Of a DNA stretch of 64,000 bases, positions 35,370 to 44,058 are shown piece by piece. The first letter of the stretch is position 1; every line of letters begins with the position of its first letter. The DNA comes from Bacillus marasmi (GTDB lineage Bacteria; Bacillota; Bacilli; Bacillales; Cytobacillaceae): positions 62,001-126,000 of the forward strand of contig NZ_LR656168.1 of NCBI RefSeq assembly GCF_902168435.1, read 5' to 3'. The notes beneath the pieces were generated by a model. It did not search any database. It was not told the origin of the DNA and saw only the letters and a list, made by a program, of their open reading frames with translations. The position numbers and the translations under genes were made by a program.

Positions 35370-36161
35370 TTATTTTAAAACCTTGTCTTCACCAAACCAT
35401 TTTTTCGAAATTTCAGCTGCGGTACCGTCTTCGTTCATTTCATCAAGCGCTTTTTGAAGCTTTTCTAGCAATTCTTCATTGCCTTTCTTCACACCAATTC
35501 CATATTCCTCTGGTGCAAGTGCTTCATCCATTACTTTGAACTTTTCATTTTCTTTTGTCATGAAATAATTAATGACGATTTCATCAATGACAACTGCATC
35601 GATACGACCTGATTTTAAGTCGCTTAATGCTAGGACATTATCTTTGAATTCTGTTACGGTTTTGATTTTTTCGTTAATAGGATTTGCGTTTAATGCATCA
35701 GCCGCTGAGGATAGCGCTTGAAGACCAACCACTTTTCCTTCTAAGTCAGCAAGCTTCTCAATTTTTGAGTCAGCTAAAGTTACGACAACTTGATCATTTT
35801 TTAAATAAGGCTTTGTGAAAAGTACCTTTTCTTTACGTTCGTCAGTAATAGTGTAACCGTTCCAAATTAAGTCAATTCGTCCAGAGCTAAGCTCAGACTC
35901 TTTCGTTTTCCAATCGATTGGTTGAAATTCAACTTCTACGCCCATTTTTTCAGCTGCTGCTTTTGCGTAATCAATGTCAAAGCCAACAATTTCATTCTTT
36001 TCATCACGGAAACCCATTGGTGCAAATGCATCATCAATTCCAATTACTATTTTTTCGCCTTTATCCTTATCACCGTTCTTAGATGAATCGGAATCTGAAC
36101 ATCCCACAAGGAGTCCGAAGATTGCTACGAGAGAAAATAACATAATCGCCAAACGCTTCAT
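35370..36161 (-). CDS. Amino-acid ABC transporter substrate-binding lipoprotein
   Basis: This 263-residue lipoprotein has a signal peptide with lipobox LLVGC (Cys about 20) and a family 3 solute-binding fold (IGIDDAFAPMGFRDE, GFDIDYAKAAAEKMG, SGRIDLIWNGYTIT). The start is ATG 36161 after AAAGGTGG. It heads the operon. The ligand is an amino acid but cannot be specified. The promoter region holds four 8-bp direct repeats (36222-36253). Confidence 0.9.
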   Translation of the reverse strand: MKRLAIMLFSLVAIFGLLVGCSDSDSSKNGDKDKGEKIVIGIDDAFAPMGFRDEKNEIVGFDIDYAKAAAEKMGVEVEFQPIDWKTKESELSSGRIDLIWNGYTITDERKEKVLFTKPYLKNDQVVVTLADSKIEKLADLEGKVVGLQALSSAADALNANPINEKIKTVTEFKDNVLALSDLKSGRIDAVVIDEIVINYFMTKENEKFKVMDEALAPEEYGIGVKKGNEELLEKLQKALDEMNEDGTAAEISKKWFGEDKVLK

Positions 36162-36221
36162 TAGTATGACTACCACCTTTTAATAAAATTATGATTAGTT
36201 CGATTTGCTTTAGTACGTTAA

Positions 36222-36253
36222 CATATTACCATATTATCATATTAGCATAATAT
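36222..36253 (-). repeat. Four 8-bp tandem repeats upstream of the ABC operon
   Basis: CATATTAC, CATATTAT, CATATTAG and CATAATAT follow one another without gaps, about 60-90 bases before the binding-protein start. They may be an operator or a slippage-prone promoter spacer. Confidence 0.6.
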
Positions 36254-36312
36254 AACGCTATAACAATATTTTAAAAAATCGCATTCAAAATCTGACAATT
36301 ACGATTATCCAT

Positions 36313-36349
36313 AAAAAAAGCTGAGGGATCCGTTCATCCCTTCAGCTTT
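36313..36349 (-). terminator. Terminator of the small gene at 36353
   Basis: AAAGCTGAGGGAT pairs with ATCCCTTCAGCTTT around a 5-base loop, with seven T residues after it on the - strand. Confidence 0.88.
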
Positions 36350-36352
36350 CGT

Positions 36353-36583
36353 TTATTTTTGTTTTAATTCTTTTAACTCATCCATTAACTGTTTCGTACG
36401 TTTGGCATTTCCTTGCGCAAAATTTTCGAGGCGTTCCTTTAGCTCGGCATCATCGTGGATTCTTTCAGCCGTAATTAAATAAGTTCTCATTAAATCCTCT
36501 TCGATTTCGATGGAATGCTTTATTACATCCTCTAAATTATCCATTTCTCCACCATTGCTTCCATTAAATACTTCTAAGCTCAC
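36353..36583 (-). CDS. Small helical protein of unknown function
   Basis: This 76-residue protein is acidic and almost wholly helical (VIKHSIEIEEDLMRTYLITAERIHDD, then ELKERLENFAQGNAKRTKQLMDELKEL, each shown in part). The Glu/His pattern faintly recalls one helical hairpin of a ferritin-like or DUF2383-type bundle, but I do not recognise the family. ATG 36583 has an AGGAGGG site. A terminator follows and the gene is monocistronic. Confidence 0.6.
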   Translation of the reverse strand: MSLEVFNGSNGGEMDNLEDVIKHSIEIEEDLMRTYLITAERIHDDAELKERLENFAQGNAKRTKQLMDELKELKQK

Positions 36584-36715
36584 CTGAATCCCTCCTGTTC
36601 TCCTAATATCCTTCTCAAATCAAGCGCTTTGCATACAAATTGGTTATATTTTTTCAAAACACGATCGATTCATTATTTTGACCATCTGCTCCAAAAGTCT
36701 TATAATAAAATTTAT

Positions 36716-36789
36716 GTCCCAGTAGCTCAGCAGGATAGAGCAACAGTTTCCTAAACTGTAGGTCGGAGGTTCGAATCCTCTCTGGGACG
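36716..36789 (+). tRNA. tRNA-Arg (anticodon CCT)
   Basis: The 74-base gene folds as a cloverleaf: acceptor GTCCCAG/CTGGGAC with discriminator G, D arm around AGCTCAGCAGGATAGAGC, anticodon stem ACAGT/ACTGT with loop TTCCTAA (anticodon CCT, reading AGG), and TPsiC arm GAGG-TTCGAAT-CCTC. The 3' CCA is not encoded. It is a lone tRNA with no integrase or repeat of its 3' end nearby. Confidence 0.96.
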
Positions 36790-36933
36790 TTTTCATTTTT
36801 TTGCAAAAAAATGAAACCTTTATTGTTCCAAAACGTAAATACATTGCAAACCTAGTTTTGAAGGTGAATCTTACTAGATTACTAGTAGACAACTTTCAAT
36901 TATTTTTATTAAAAAGCATGGAGGGAATATTCA

Positions 36934-37380
36934 TTGAAAAAATTTCTAGCAGCCGTTCTGACAGCAGCGTTAATCTTCTCACCTGTCGGAAACATCGTTT
37001 TCCAAGATCAAACAACAACAGTCGAGGCAAAAGGCTATAAATCAGGAAAGAGAAGCTTTAACACAAACAACAGTACAACTAAAAATAACAATTCTTTATT
37101 TCAAAATAAAAAGCAAGACACGAACACAAACAGCACAAAATCAACAACTTCTAGTGCGAAGAAGTTTAAACCAAGCGGACTGATGAAAGGGCTTATGCTC
37201 GGTGGACTCGCTGGTTTGTTATTTGGTAGCTTATTTGGTGGCATGGGCTTGCTTGGCTCTATTCTTGGTCTGATGGTTAACGTATTTGCGATTATTATTC
37301 TCTTTAGTATTATCCGTAAAATCTACACAATGATTAAGGATAAGAAGAAAAAAGAGGCTGCTAATCAATGGAGAAATTAG
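36934..37380 (+). CDS. Exported small membrane protein (Tim44-like label in Bacillus)
   Basis: This 148-residue protein has a signal peptide (residues 1-32), a low-complexity Asn/Thr/Ser/Lys region (about 35-78), and a Gly/Leu-rich hydrophobic region (about 82-128) ending in a basic tail. Similar Bacillus proteins carry a Tim44 label, though evidence for a translocase role is weak. The start is TTG 36934 after GGAGGG. It overlaps the YxcD-like gene by 13 bases, indicating an operon. Confidence 0.65.
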   Translation: MKKFLAAVLTAALIFSPVGNIVFQDQTTTVEAKGYKSGKRSFNTNNSTTKNNNSLFQNKKQDTNTNSTKSTTSSAKKFKPSGLMKGLMLGGLAGLLFGSLFGGMGLLGSILGLMVNVFAIIILFSIIRKIYTMIKDKKKKEAANQWRN

Positions 37381-37658
37381 TCATTTTTGAGCAGGATATC
37401 ATCAATGCATTATGCGTTTATGTATCCCGCAAAAAACAAGTAAAGCCTGAAGAAGTTGAAGTGGAATTAATGTTTGACGATGATTACGGCTTTTCTGCTG
37501 AGGCGTGGGTAGACGGACGCGAGCAAATCCTAATTGCCGCAAATATCATCGAGGCTTTACGTTTGTGGCTTGATGAATATTTAAACCGCGACCCATTCGC
37601 AGGAATTGAACTCGTATTAGATGACGAAGAAGGTATTATCGCATACGTTAACGGTTAA
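37368..37658 (+). CDS. YxcD-like DUF2653 protein
   Basis: This 96-residue acidic protein (FEQDIINALCVYVSRKK, VEVELMFDDDYGFSAEAWV, then ALRLWLDEYL) matches the small Bacillus YxcD family. It has no membrane segment. It is encoded directly after, and overlapping, the exported membrane protein. Its function is unknown. Confidence 0.72.
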   Translation: MEKLVIFEQDIINALCVYVSRKKQVKPEEVEVELMFDDDYGFSAEAWVDGREQILIAANIIEALRLWLDEYLNRDPFAGIELVLDDEEGIIAYVNG

Positions 37659-37704
37659 AAAACAAAAGCAGAAGCCCCCTAGGCGCTGGAGCTGAACGAA
37701 TATA

Positions 37705-37741
37705 AACAAACTCATCCTTTTGCCCGAGGATGAGTTTTTAT
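37705..37741. terminator. Bidirectional terminator
   Basis: AAACTCATCCT pairs with AGGATGAGTTT around an 8-base loop, followed by T residues, between the YxcD-like (+) and SDR (-) genes. Confidence 0.85.
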
Positions 37742-37744
37742 TTA

Positions 37745-38506
37745 TCAAAAATTCATTTTCGATTGGCCGCCATCAACGTTGATACTAGCACCAACCACCC
37801 ATGATGCTTTCGGTGATGCTAAAAAGGTAACGACATGGGCGACCTCCTCGGCTGTCCCAAACCGACCAGCTGGAATTTGGTTTTTAACAAATTGACCAAT
37901 TCCCTCAGGATCTGCCTCAAGACGCCGTTTCCAGTTACCTGTATCATGAAGAATGCTCCCTGGCGCGACGCTATTAACGCGAATTCCAAAAGGAATCATC
38001 TCATCAGCAAACGATTTTGTAAAACTGATTAACGCAGCTTTGGAATTATTGTAGGTCACCTTTCCACCGCTTTCTCGACCAAAAATCGAAGTGATATTAA
38101 TAATCGCGCCACTCATTGCGTCCTTCATCACCTCTGCTGCTAATTTACTCATGTGGACAGCCGAGAAATAATTCAGCTCCATTGCTTCATAAAACAACTC
38201 CATTGCCGTTTCAGCCCCATTACCGCCATTACTGCCACCCGCATTATTAATAAGCACATCAATTGTTCCTTTTTCACTTATATAATTAGCCATCAGCTTT
38301 TCACGCTCAACCGCTCTAGTTAAATCCGCTTGAAAAATGGAAACATTCCCACCCATTTCGATCCGAGTGTCCTCCAAAGCCTTCAGGTCACGCGCAACAA
38401 TTGAAACATTAGCCCCCTCTCGAACAAATTCCGCTGCGATTGCTTTACCAATCCCTTTTGAACCACCTGTGATTAAAATGTTTTTCCCATGTAATTGTAA
38501 ATCCAT
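37745..38506 (-). CDS. SDR-family oxidoreductase
   Basis: This 253-residue classical short-chain dehydrogenase has the cofactor motif TGGSKGIG (residues 13-20), NNAG (about 88-91), a catalytic Ser in NITSIFG and the YxxxK pair in YNNSK. VARD after strand 2 (about residues 37-40) suggests NADP preference. The start is ATG 38506 after GGGAG. The substrate is unknown and no operon partners are seen. Confidence 0.88.
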   Translation of the reverse strand: MDLQLHGKNILITGGSKGIGKAIAAEFVREGANVSIVARDLKALEDTRIEMGGNVSIFQADLTRAVEREKLMANYISEKGTIDVLINNAGGSNGGNGAETAMELFYEAMELNYFSAVHMSKLAAEVMKDAMSGAIINITSIFGRESGGKVTYNNSKAALISFTKSFADEMIPFGIRVNSVAPGSILHDTGNWKRRLEADPEGIGQFVKNQIPAGRFGTAEEVAHVVTFLASPKASWVVGASINVDGGQSKMNF

Positions 38507-38882
38507 AAAAACACTCCCAAAAAATCAAATATGAGGTCATATATAAAAATCATGATAATTGCACTCTTATTATATCGTTCTGAGAAAAACGAACAAATTA
38601 ATTCAATTTTAAAATAAACAAGTATCAACGATAAAGTAGCCATGGCACGATTTCCAACTACGTCTCAAGTCTTAGAGAAAATTCAGTCTCTACAAATTTA
38701 GAAAATTATGTAATATTTGGTACACGAAATAAATAAATGTAAAAGGTGCTCAGTGAGACAAAACCTAAGAGCGCCAAACAACAAGATATACACCTTGACC
38801 AAATATCTTTTCAGAAAGGAATGATGTCATAAGCTAGCTATGATGTAAATTTATATGTAAAATTTTGTAAATTAAGTCAAAT
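38507..38882. other. Long intergenic region ahead of the RND pump
   Basis: No gene is seen. A GAAAGGAATG ribosome-site-like stretch (38815-38824) is followed at once by ATG ATG TCA TAA, which would be at most a two- or three-codon leader. The region ends in a palindromic operator candidate at 38883-38901. Confidence 0.35.
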
Positions 38883-38901
38883 TATCACTGTACCCGTGAT
38901 A
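38883..38901 (+). promoter_or_regulatory. Palindromic operator candidate for the RND pump
   Basis: TATCAC-7 bases-GTGATA is an inverted repeat 42 bases before the pump gene. Bacillus RND pumps of this type are often controlled by a neighbouring TetR repressor, but none is present here. Confidence 0.5.
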
Positions 38902-38942
38902 TTATTTAGTACAACTATACCTTTCAAGGAGGCGATGATTAC

Positions 38943-41900
38943 GTGTCTTTACTCACCAAATGGTCCTTTAAAAACAAATCCGCAATAACTTTAATGACGC
39001 TCTTAATTCTCATAGTGGGAGTGATCAGTTATTTCAGGTTACCAATGGAGTTTCTTCCATCTGCTGATAACCCACAAGTAACGATTATCTCAATGGGGCA
39101 AGGAACAGATTCAAAAACGATGGAATCAGAAGTAACCGTGCCAATCGAAAATGCTGTTACCGGAATTAAAGGAAAAAAATCCACCTATTCAACAACTGGA
39201 GATGGATTTTCAAAAGTTGATATCTTCTTTGAGGCTGGCTCCGATATGAAGCAAGCCAAGCAGGATGTACAAGAGGCGCTAGGCAAAGTGAATCTGCCTC
39301 CATACATAGCCAAACCAATCGTATCTCAGCTGAATACCTCGATGATTCCGATATCCAACATCGCTGTTACGTTTGAAGATGGAATCACTCCTGAAAACAT
39401 TGAATTTTTCAAAGAAAAGATCCAGCCTTTATATAAAGACATTGATGGCGTAGCACAGGTTGAGCTTTATGGAGCAGATGCCTCAGCCATTTCTGTAAAA
39501 ATCGATAATAATAAAATGGCTGAAAAGCAAGTTTCACTGCAAGACGTCATGGCAATTCTTCAGGGACAGAATACTGCTATCGCTATCGGCGAGAAAATTA
39601 TCGATGGTAAAACAAGCAATATTAAGGTAATTGGTGATTTGAACAGTCTCGAAAAATTAAAAAGTCTCCCAGTAACAGCAAATGTTACACTTGCAGATAT
39701 CGCAAAAATCGAAGAAAAGAAAAGTAGCAATTATGTCAGTCGTTTTAACGGGAAAGATGCCCTAGATATCTCGATTACAAAAGATAGCAATTCAAATGCG
39801 GTCGCCATTAGCAAAGAAATTGAACAGGTAACAAAAGAAATTAATAAGAAATATGACGAGCAGGAATCAACGATTTATGTAGCTTCAGCTGATATGGTCG
39901 AGACCTCAGTACACACGATGATTAAAGAAGTGTTGCTAGGAGCTTTATTTGCAACAATTGTTATCATGATTTTCTTACGGAATATTCGAACGACCTTCAT
40001 AACGATTGTTTCGATTCCACTATCACTTTGCTTCACCCTAATCTTATTATCATGGTCTGGAGTCACGTTAAACATCCTAACACTCGGTGGCGTTGCTGTA
40101 GCTGTTGGACGTTTAGTTGATGACAGTATTGTTGTTATTGAAAATATTTACCGCCGCATGCAAACTGAGAAATTCTCTGTCGGAATGGTAATTGAGGCAA
40201 CAAAACAGGTAGGAGTAGCCATTACCGCATCCACATTAACAACGGTTGCCGTATTCTTGCCAATGAGTCTATTAAATGGTGGTCTACAAGAGTTCTTGTT
40301 ACCTTTTGCACTTACCGTTACTTATTCCTTGCTTGCTTCACTATTAGTTGCTTTGACAGTGGTTCCATTAATGAGTGCCGGACTAATGAAAAATACAAAA
40401 ATGCCAGAGCACAAGCCTGCTGTTCGCTTTCCGAAGCTTGTTACATGGTCATTGAATCATAAGTGGGCTGTCTTTACGATTTCAATACTATTATTCGCCG
40501 GTTCCATTGGTGCTTATTTTACAATACCTAAGGGCGCCGTTGACAACTCATCAGCTGACTATGTATACGCAACATTAAGCTATCCAAATGAAACACCGTT
40601 TGAGGAAGTAACACAAAAAACATTACAATTTGAAAAAACAATTAAAGAGTTGGATGAAGTAAAGGATATCTATACACAATTAGGTTCATCAGCTGATTCT
40701 GCTCAATATGGCTGGATTGGTTCCCCAACCGAAGCATCCTTTAGTATTTTATTAAAGGATAAAGATGATACCGACAAGGTGCTGGAGGAGCTTGAAAAGG
40801 AAAAGGATCAATATCCAGGTGCTGCTTTAGAGGTTGCTTCCGCATCATTTATGATGGGTGGGGGCGGAGCCAATATTACGATCGATGTGATTGGAGAAAA
40901 TCAAGCTGCACTTGAAAAGGTTGCCAACACAGTTAAAGAAAAAATAACCGATATAAAGGGCATTGAGAAGGTAACAACAAACCAAGATGAGAAGAAAACG
41001 GTTTACTCTTTAAAAGTAGATCCTACTAAAGGAAATACCGAGCAAATCGCCGGACAGCTTGGTGTTATGCTTAACACCACTCCACTTGGCACAATTAACG
41101 TAAATGGAAATCAAACAGCAGTTGTCTTGGAGCCACTTCTTGATACAAATACACCAGATGACCTTAGAAATATTCCAATCATGACTGAAACAGGTATGAC
41201 ACCAGTTTCTGAAATAGCCACCTTACAAAGCGAAGAAAGCTCAACCAATCAATTCCATAAGGACGGCGAAACATATCTGCAAGTTACAGCGGCAGTTGAC
41301 CCTGCCAAACTATCGGAAATCTCAACAAAGATCAATTTAGAAATTTTCGGAGATATGAAAGATAAAAAAGGAATTGACCTCCCGGACGACGTCGAAGTAA
41401 TCGTCGGTGGTGCGAGTGCGCAACAAGCTGATGATTTCACTGATCTATTTATTATCATGCTTGTTTCGATTGGGATTGTCTTCTTAATCATGGTCATCAC
41501 CTTTAAATCAATTAAAACACCAATTGCTATTTTGTTCTCACTTCCGCTTGCAGCAATTGGGGCAGTGCTAGGAATCATCGTCAGCAGAATCTCTGTGGAC
41601 ATTACCGCCCTATTAGGTGCGTTAATGTTAATTGGAATTGTTGTGACTAACGCCATTGTTTTACTTGATCGCGTGAAGCAAAACGAACAAACCATGACCA
41701 TTCGCGATTCACTTATCGAAGCAACATCCACACGAATGAGACCAATTCTGATGACTGCAGTAGCAACCATCTGCGCCATGCTTCCATTGCTGTTTAAACA
41801 GGCGGCAGCCGGAAGCCTAGTTTCACAAAGCTTAGCAGTTGTCGTAATTGGCGGCTTAGCGATGGCAACGCTATTAACACTAATAGTTATTCCTTGTATT

Positions 41901-41978
41901 TATGAAATGCTTTATTTTAAAAAATCACGAAAACAGCGTTTAGCCCAAACTTCATCAGAGGAAACTGTTTCATTATAG
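38943..41978 (+). CDS. SwrC/AcrB-type RND efflux permease
   Basis: This 1011-residue protein has the RND layout: helix 1 near residues 12-30, a large extracytoplasmic loop, helices 2-6 (about 330-480) with the GGVAVAVGRLVDDSIVVIENI region (split), helix 7 near 510, a second large loop and helices 8-12 (about 835-990). The proton-relay aspartate lies in LVDDSIV. B. subtilis SwrC (YerP) is the closest remembered relative, giving resistance to surfactin and other amphiphiles. The start is GTG 38943 after AAGGAGG. It is monocistronic, with a terminator after it. Confidence 0.9.
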   Translation: MSLLTKWSFKNKSAITLMTLLILIVGVISYFRLPMEFLPSADNPQVTIISMGQGTDSKTMESEVTVPIENAVTGIKGKKSTYSTTGDGFSKVDIFFEAGSDMKQAKQDVQEALGKVNLPPYIAKPIVSQLNTSMIPISNIAVTFEDGITPENIEFFKEKIQPLYKDIDGVAQVELYGADASAISVKIDNNKMAEKQVSLQDVMAILQGQNTAIAIGEKIIDGKTSNIKVIGDLNSLEKLKSLPVTANVTLADIAKIEEKKSSNYVSRFNGKDALDISITKDSNSNAVAISKEIEQVTKEINKKYDEQESTIYVASADMVETSVHTMIKEVLLGALFATIVIMIFLRNIRTTFITIVSIPLSLCFTLILLSWSGVTLNILTLGGVAVAVGRLVDDSIVVIENIYRRMQTEKFSVGMVIEATKQVGVAITASTLTTVAVFLPMSLLNGGLQEFLLPFALTVTYSLLASLLVALTVVPLMSAGLMKNTKMPEHKPAVRFPKLVTWSLNHKWAVFTISILLFAGSIGAYFTIPKGAVDNSSADYVYATLSYPNETPFEEVTQKTLQFEKTIKELDEVKDIYTQLGSSADSAQYGWIGSPTEASFSILLKDKDDTDKVLEELEKEKDQYPGAALEVASASFMMGGGGANITIDVIGENQAALEKVANTVKEKITDIKGIEKVTTNQDEKKTVYSLKVDPTKGNTEQIAGQLGVMLNTTPLGTINVNGNQTAVVLEPLLDTNTPDDLRNIPIMTETGMTPVSEIATLQSEESSTNQFHKDGETYLQVTAAVDPAKLSEISTKINLEIFGDMKDKKGIDLPDDVEVIVGGASAQQADDFTDLFIIMLVSIGIVFLIMVITFKSIKTPIAILFSLPLAAIGAVLGIIVSRISVDITALLGALMLIGIVVTNAIVLLDRVKQNEQTMTIRDSLIEATSTRMRPILMTAVATICAMLPLLFKQAAAGSLVSQSLAVVVIGGLAMATLLTLIVIPCIYEMLYFKKSRKQRLAQTSSEETVSL

Positions 41979-41986
41979 CTAAAGCT

Positions 41987-42033
41987 GAAAAAAGAGTAAC
42001 GAGGGACGTATCACTTTTCTCGTTACTCTTTTC
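41987..42033 (+). terminator. Terminator of the RND pump gene
   Basis: AAAAGAGTAACGAG pairs with CTCGTTACTCTTTT across a 15-base loop, followed by T-rich sequence. Confidence 0.85.
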
Positions 42034-42158
42034 TAATTGGACACTTATTATTCTTTGCTTAGTATAGTCTTTGCTTTGCCCTCCGATTTCATAGCGATTA
42101 TTTTTATGAAAAATAGCCATATTAATGGGTATGATTGAATACTTGAGGAGTGAAGTGG

Positions 42159-42461
42159 ATGCAATTTCTATCGAGGGAAGAAATTATCACCGATTTGCAG
42201 CAATCCTTCCAAACTTACATTAATAAGTTCGGATTAGATGACATTGGAATATATGAGGAGGAGGGACCTGGTAATCAGTATTTTATTGGATTTACAGCCA
42301 AAAAGGCAGGCAGAACTTATCACATTCATGCTCCCTTTTTAAAAAATCATAACGGTGAATTGGCACCTGCTCAGGCTGACTGGACTATTGAAACAGATGA
42401 ACCTGAGGGCGAAGATTATCACGGTTTTCACGATCCTGAAAGTGCTTTAAGCGAAATATAA
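42159..42461 (+). CDS. Small uncharacterised protein (possible DUF5634)
   Basis: This 100-residue acidic cytoplasmic protein (FLSREEIITDLQQSF, DDIGIYEEEGPGNQYF, YHIHAPFLKNHNGELAPAQ) looks like a conserved Bacillaceae family that I tentatively recall as DUF5634. ATG 42159 sits eight bases after GAGGAG; a GTG nine bases earlier overlaps that site. It has its own terminator. Function unknown. Confidence 0.6.
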   Translation: MQFLSREEIITDLQQSFQTYINKFGLDDIGIYEEEGPGNQYFIGFTAKKAGRTYHIHAPFLKNHNGELAPAQADWTIETDEPEGEDYHGFHDPESALSEI

Positions 42462-42511
42462 AAAGGATAAAGGGAAATGTTGAAATCATACATTTCCTTT
42501 TATCCTTTTTT
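42459..42511 (+). terminator. Terminator of the gene at 42159
   Basis: AAAAAGGATAAAGGGAAATG pairs with its complement ending CATTTCCTTTTATCC, then six T residues. Confidence 0.88.
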
Positions 42512-42656
42512 CATTATTGTGGACCACCGTTTATGGAAACAAACTCTTGCCCTTCGATTGGGATTTCAAAACATTGACCTAATTATAGCTTTGCACCTTC
42601 TCTTGTTGATTTTTATAAAATGAACATATCAAATAAAATCAATGGAGGTGTTTTCA

Positions 42657-43151
42657 TTGATTCATATAGTTAAGACAGGTGAAACACTTTATCAGATCTC
42701 AAGAGATTACCGGACACCGCTGTCTGAAATAATAAGAGCCAATCCTTCAATAAATCCAAATTCCCTCTACCCTGGTCAGCAAATTGAGATTCCAGGCTTC
42801 CCACCAATAAACTCTATCCCATATCGAATTGAAGTTTCCGTTAATCAACGATGGCTTAAATTATTTAGGAATGGCGTGCTACAAAAACAATATCCTATAG
42901 CGGTCGGGCGAATGCTCCATAACACTCCGACAGGGAATTTTATCATCGTAAATAGAGCCCCAAATCCAGGTGGACCTTACGGAACAATGTGGCTAAGTTT
43001 ATCAAAAGAAAGCTACGGAATTCACGGAACCAATGATCCAAGTTCAATTGGCAAGGCTGTTTCGAAGGGATGTATCCGTATGTATAACAAAGATGTTGAG
43101 GAATTGGCTTCAATTGTTCCGAATGGTACGCCTGTTGTGATACATCCATAA
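42657..43151 (+). CDS. ykuD: YkuD-type L,D-transpeptidase with LysM
   Basis: This 164-residue protein has an N-terminal LysM domain (residues about 2-46; [30 protein letters not shown]) and a YkuD catalytic domain with the signature [20 protein letters not shown] (catalytic His and Cys). Length and layout equal B. subtilis YkuD, a spore-associated peptidoglycan cross-linker. The start is TTG 42657, seven bases after GGAGG; an ATG at 42642 contains that ribosome site and is unlikely. Confidence 0.92.
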   Translation: MIHIVKTGETLYQISRDYRTPLSEIIRANPSINPNSLYPGQQIEIPGFPPINSIPYRIEVSVNQRWLKLFRNGVLQKQYPIAVGRMLHNTPTGNFIIVNRAPNPGGPYGTMWLSLSKESYGIHGTNDPSSIGKAVSKGCIRMYNKDVEELASIVPNGTPVVIHP

Positions 43152-43241
43152 TCCTTTTGGTTTCAATTGGAAACACGAGGTTAATGAATCGAATCGAGAA
43201 TATCCGGGAAAGGTAAGATAAAAACGGTCTGGGTGGTATTA

Positions 43242-43883
43242 ATGAAATCCAGCACTTTAGCTCCCGCTATTTTTATTTGCGGAATCTTAAGTCCAATATT
43301 CTTTGTAACTGTGTTTTTAATTGATGGAGCAACTCGACCAGACTATGATCCATACTATCATTGGATTAGTCATTTGAGCCTGGGTGAACGAGGCTGGATT
43401 GGAATTGTTAATCTAATTGTTATGGGGATTAATATTACTTTTTTAGGAATCTTAGCAAGAAAATGCTTACGTGGTAAACGTACTAGTTGGGGACCAAGAC
43501 TAATCTTATTACTAGGAATTGGATTATTATTATGTGGTGTCTTTGTCATTGACCCTATGTTGGATTATCCTCCAGAAACTCAGGCTCATCTCTCATTAAT
43601 AGGCATTTTTCATTTCATTAGCAGCTTTGTGATGTTTGAGGCGTTAATCGCTACCTGTTTTGTGATGGCTTTTCGGTTTTCCAAGTGGTTTTCGGTTTAT
43701 TCGATTATTTCTGGGTCTCTCATCCTTTTGAGTATTATAATATGTGTTGGTTTTGTGGTTTTGGACTTTACTGAGACTTTTGTTGGCGGACCTGGTGGCT
43801 TATTCGAGAGGATTTCAATGGTAATTGGCTGTTTGTGGATTGTGGTATTTTCGTCTTTATTAATAAGGCGGATTCGTGATTAA
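43242..43883 (+). CDS. DUF998 membrane protein
   Basis: This 213-residue protein has six predicted membrane helices and the DUF998 layout (YDPYYHWISHLSLGERGWIG after helix 1, FVIDPMLDYPPE, HLSLIGIFHFISS). The family resembles the membrane part of cytochrome-b561-like proteins, but no haem ligands are clear and the function is unknown. ATG 43242 follows GGGTGG. Confidence 0.75.
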   Translation: MKSSTLAPAIFICGILSPIFFVTVFLIDGATRPDYDPYYHWISHLSLGERGWIGIVNLIVMGINITFLGILARKCLRGKRTSWGPRLILLLGIGLLLCGVFVIDPMLDYPPETQAHLSLIGIFHFISSFVMFEALIATCFVMAFRFSKWFSVYSIISGSLILLSIIICVGFVVLDFTETFVGGPGGLFERISMVIGCLWIVVFSSLLIRRIRD

Positions 43884-43932
43884 CATTTTTTTAGAATATA
43901 AGGGACAATTCAGGGGAATTTTCGAGATGTTT

Positions 43933-44045
43933 TGTCCGTATGAAGCTTTTATAAGGACACTTCTGCTTTATTTTTAAAGAAAAGTGTCCTTATGAATCCA
44001 CAGGGACACTTTTCCGGATTTTTACAGGGAGATTGTCCCTATGAA
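43933..44045. repeat. Minimal 52-bp-period hairpin array (2-3 units)
   Basis: TGTCC-TATG motifs occur at 43933, 43985 and 44034 (spacings 52 and 49). Each pairs with a following A-GGACA or A-GGGACACTT arm, for example AGTGTCC...GGACACT at 43983-44010. It lies between two convergent genes. The TGTCCCTATG core is the complement of the CTATGGGACA arm in array C. Confidence 0.65.
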
Positions 44046-44058
44046 TTAACCCCTTCAA

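Noticed and set aside
36716-36789. tRNA-Arg as an integration site of a genomic island
   Set aside because: There is no integrase, no repeat of the tRNA 3' end, and neighbouring genes look like ordinary Bacillus genes.
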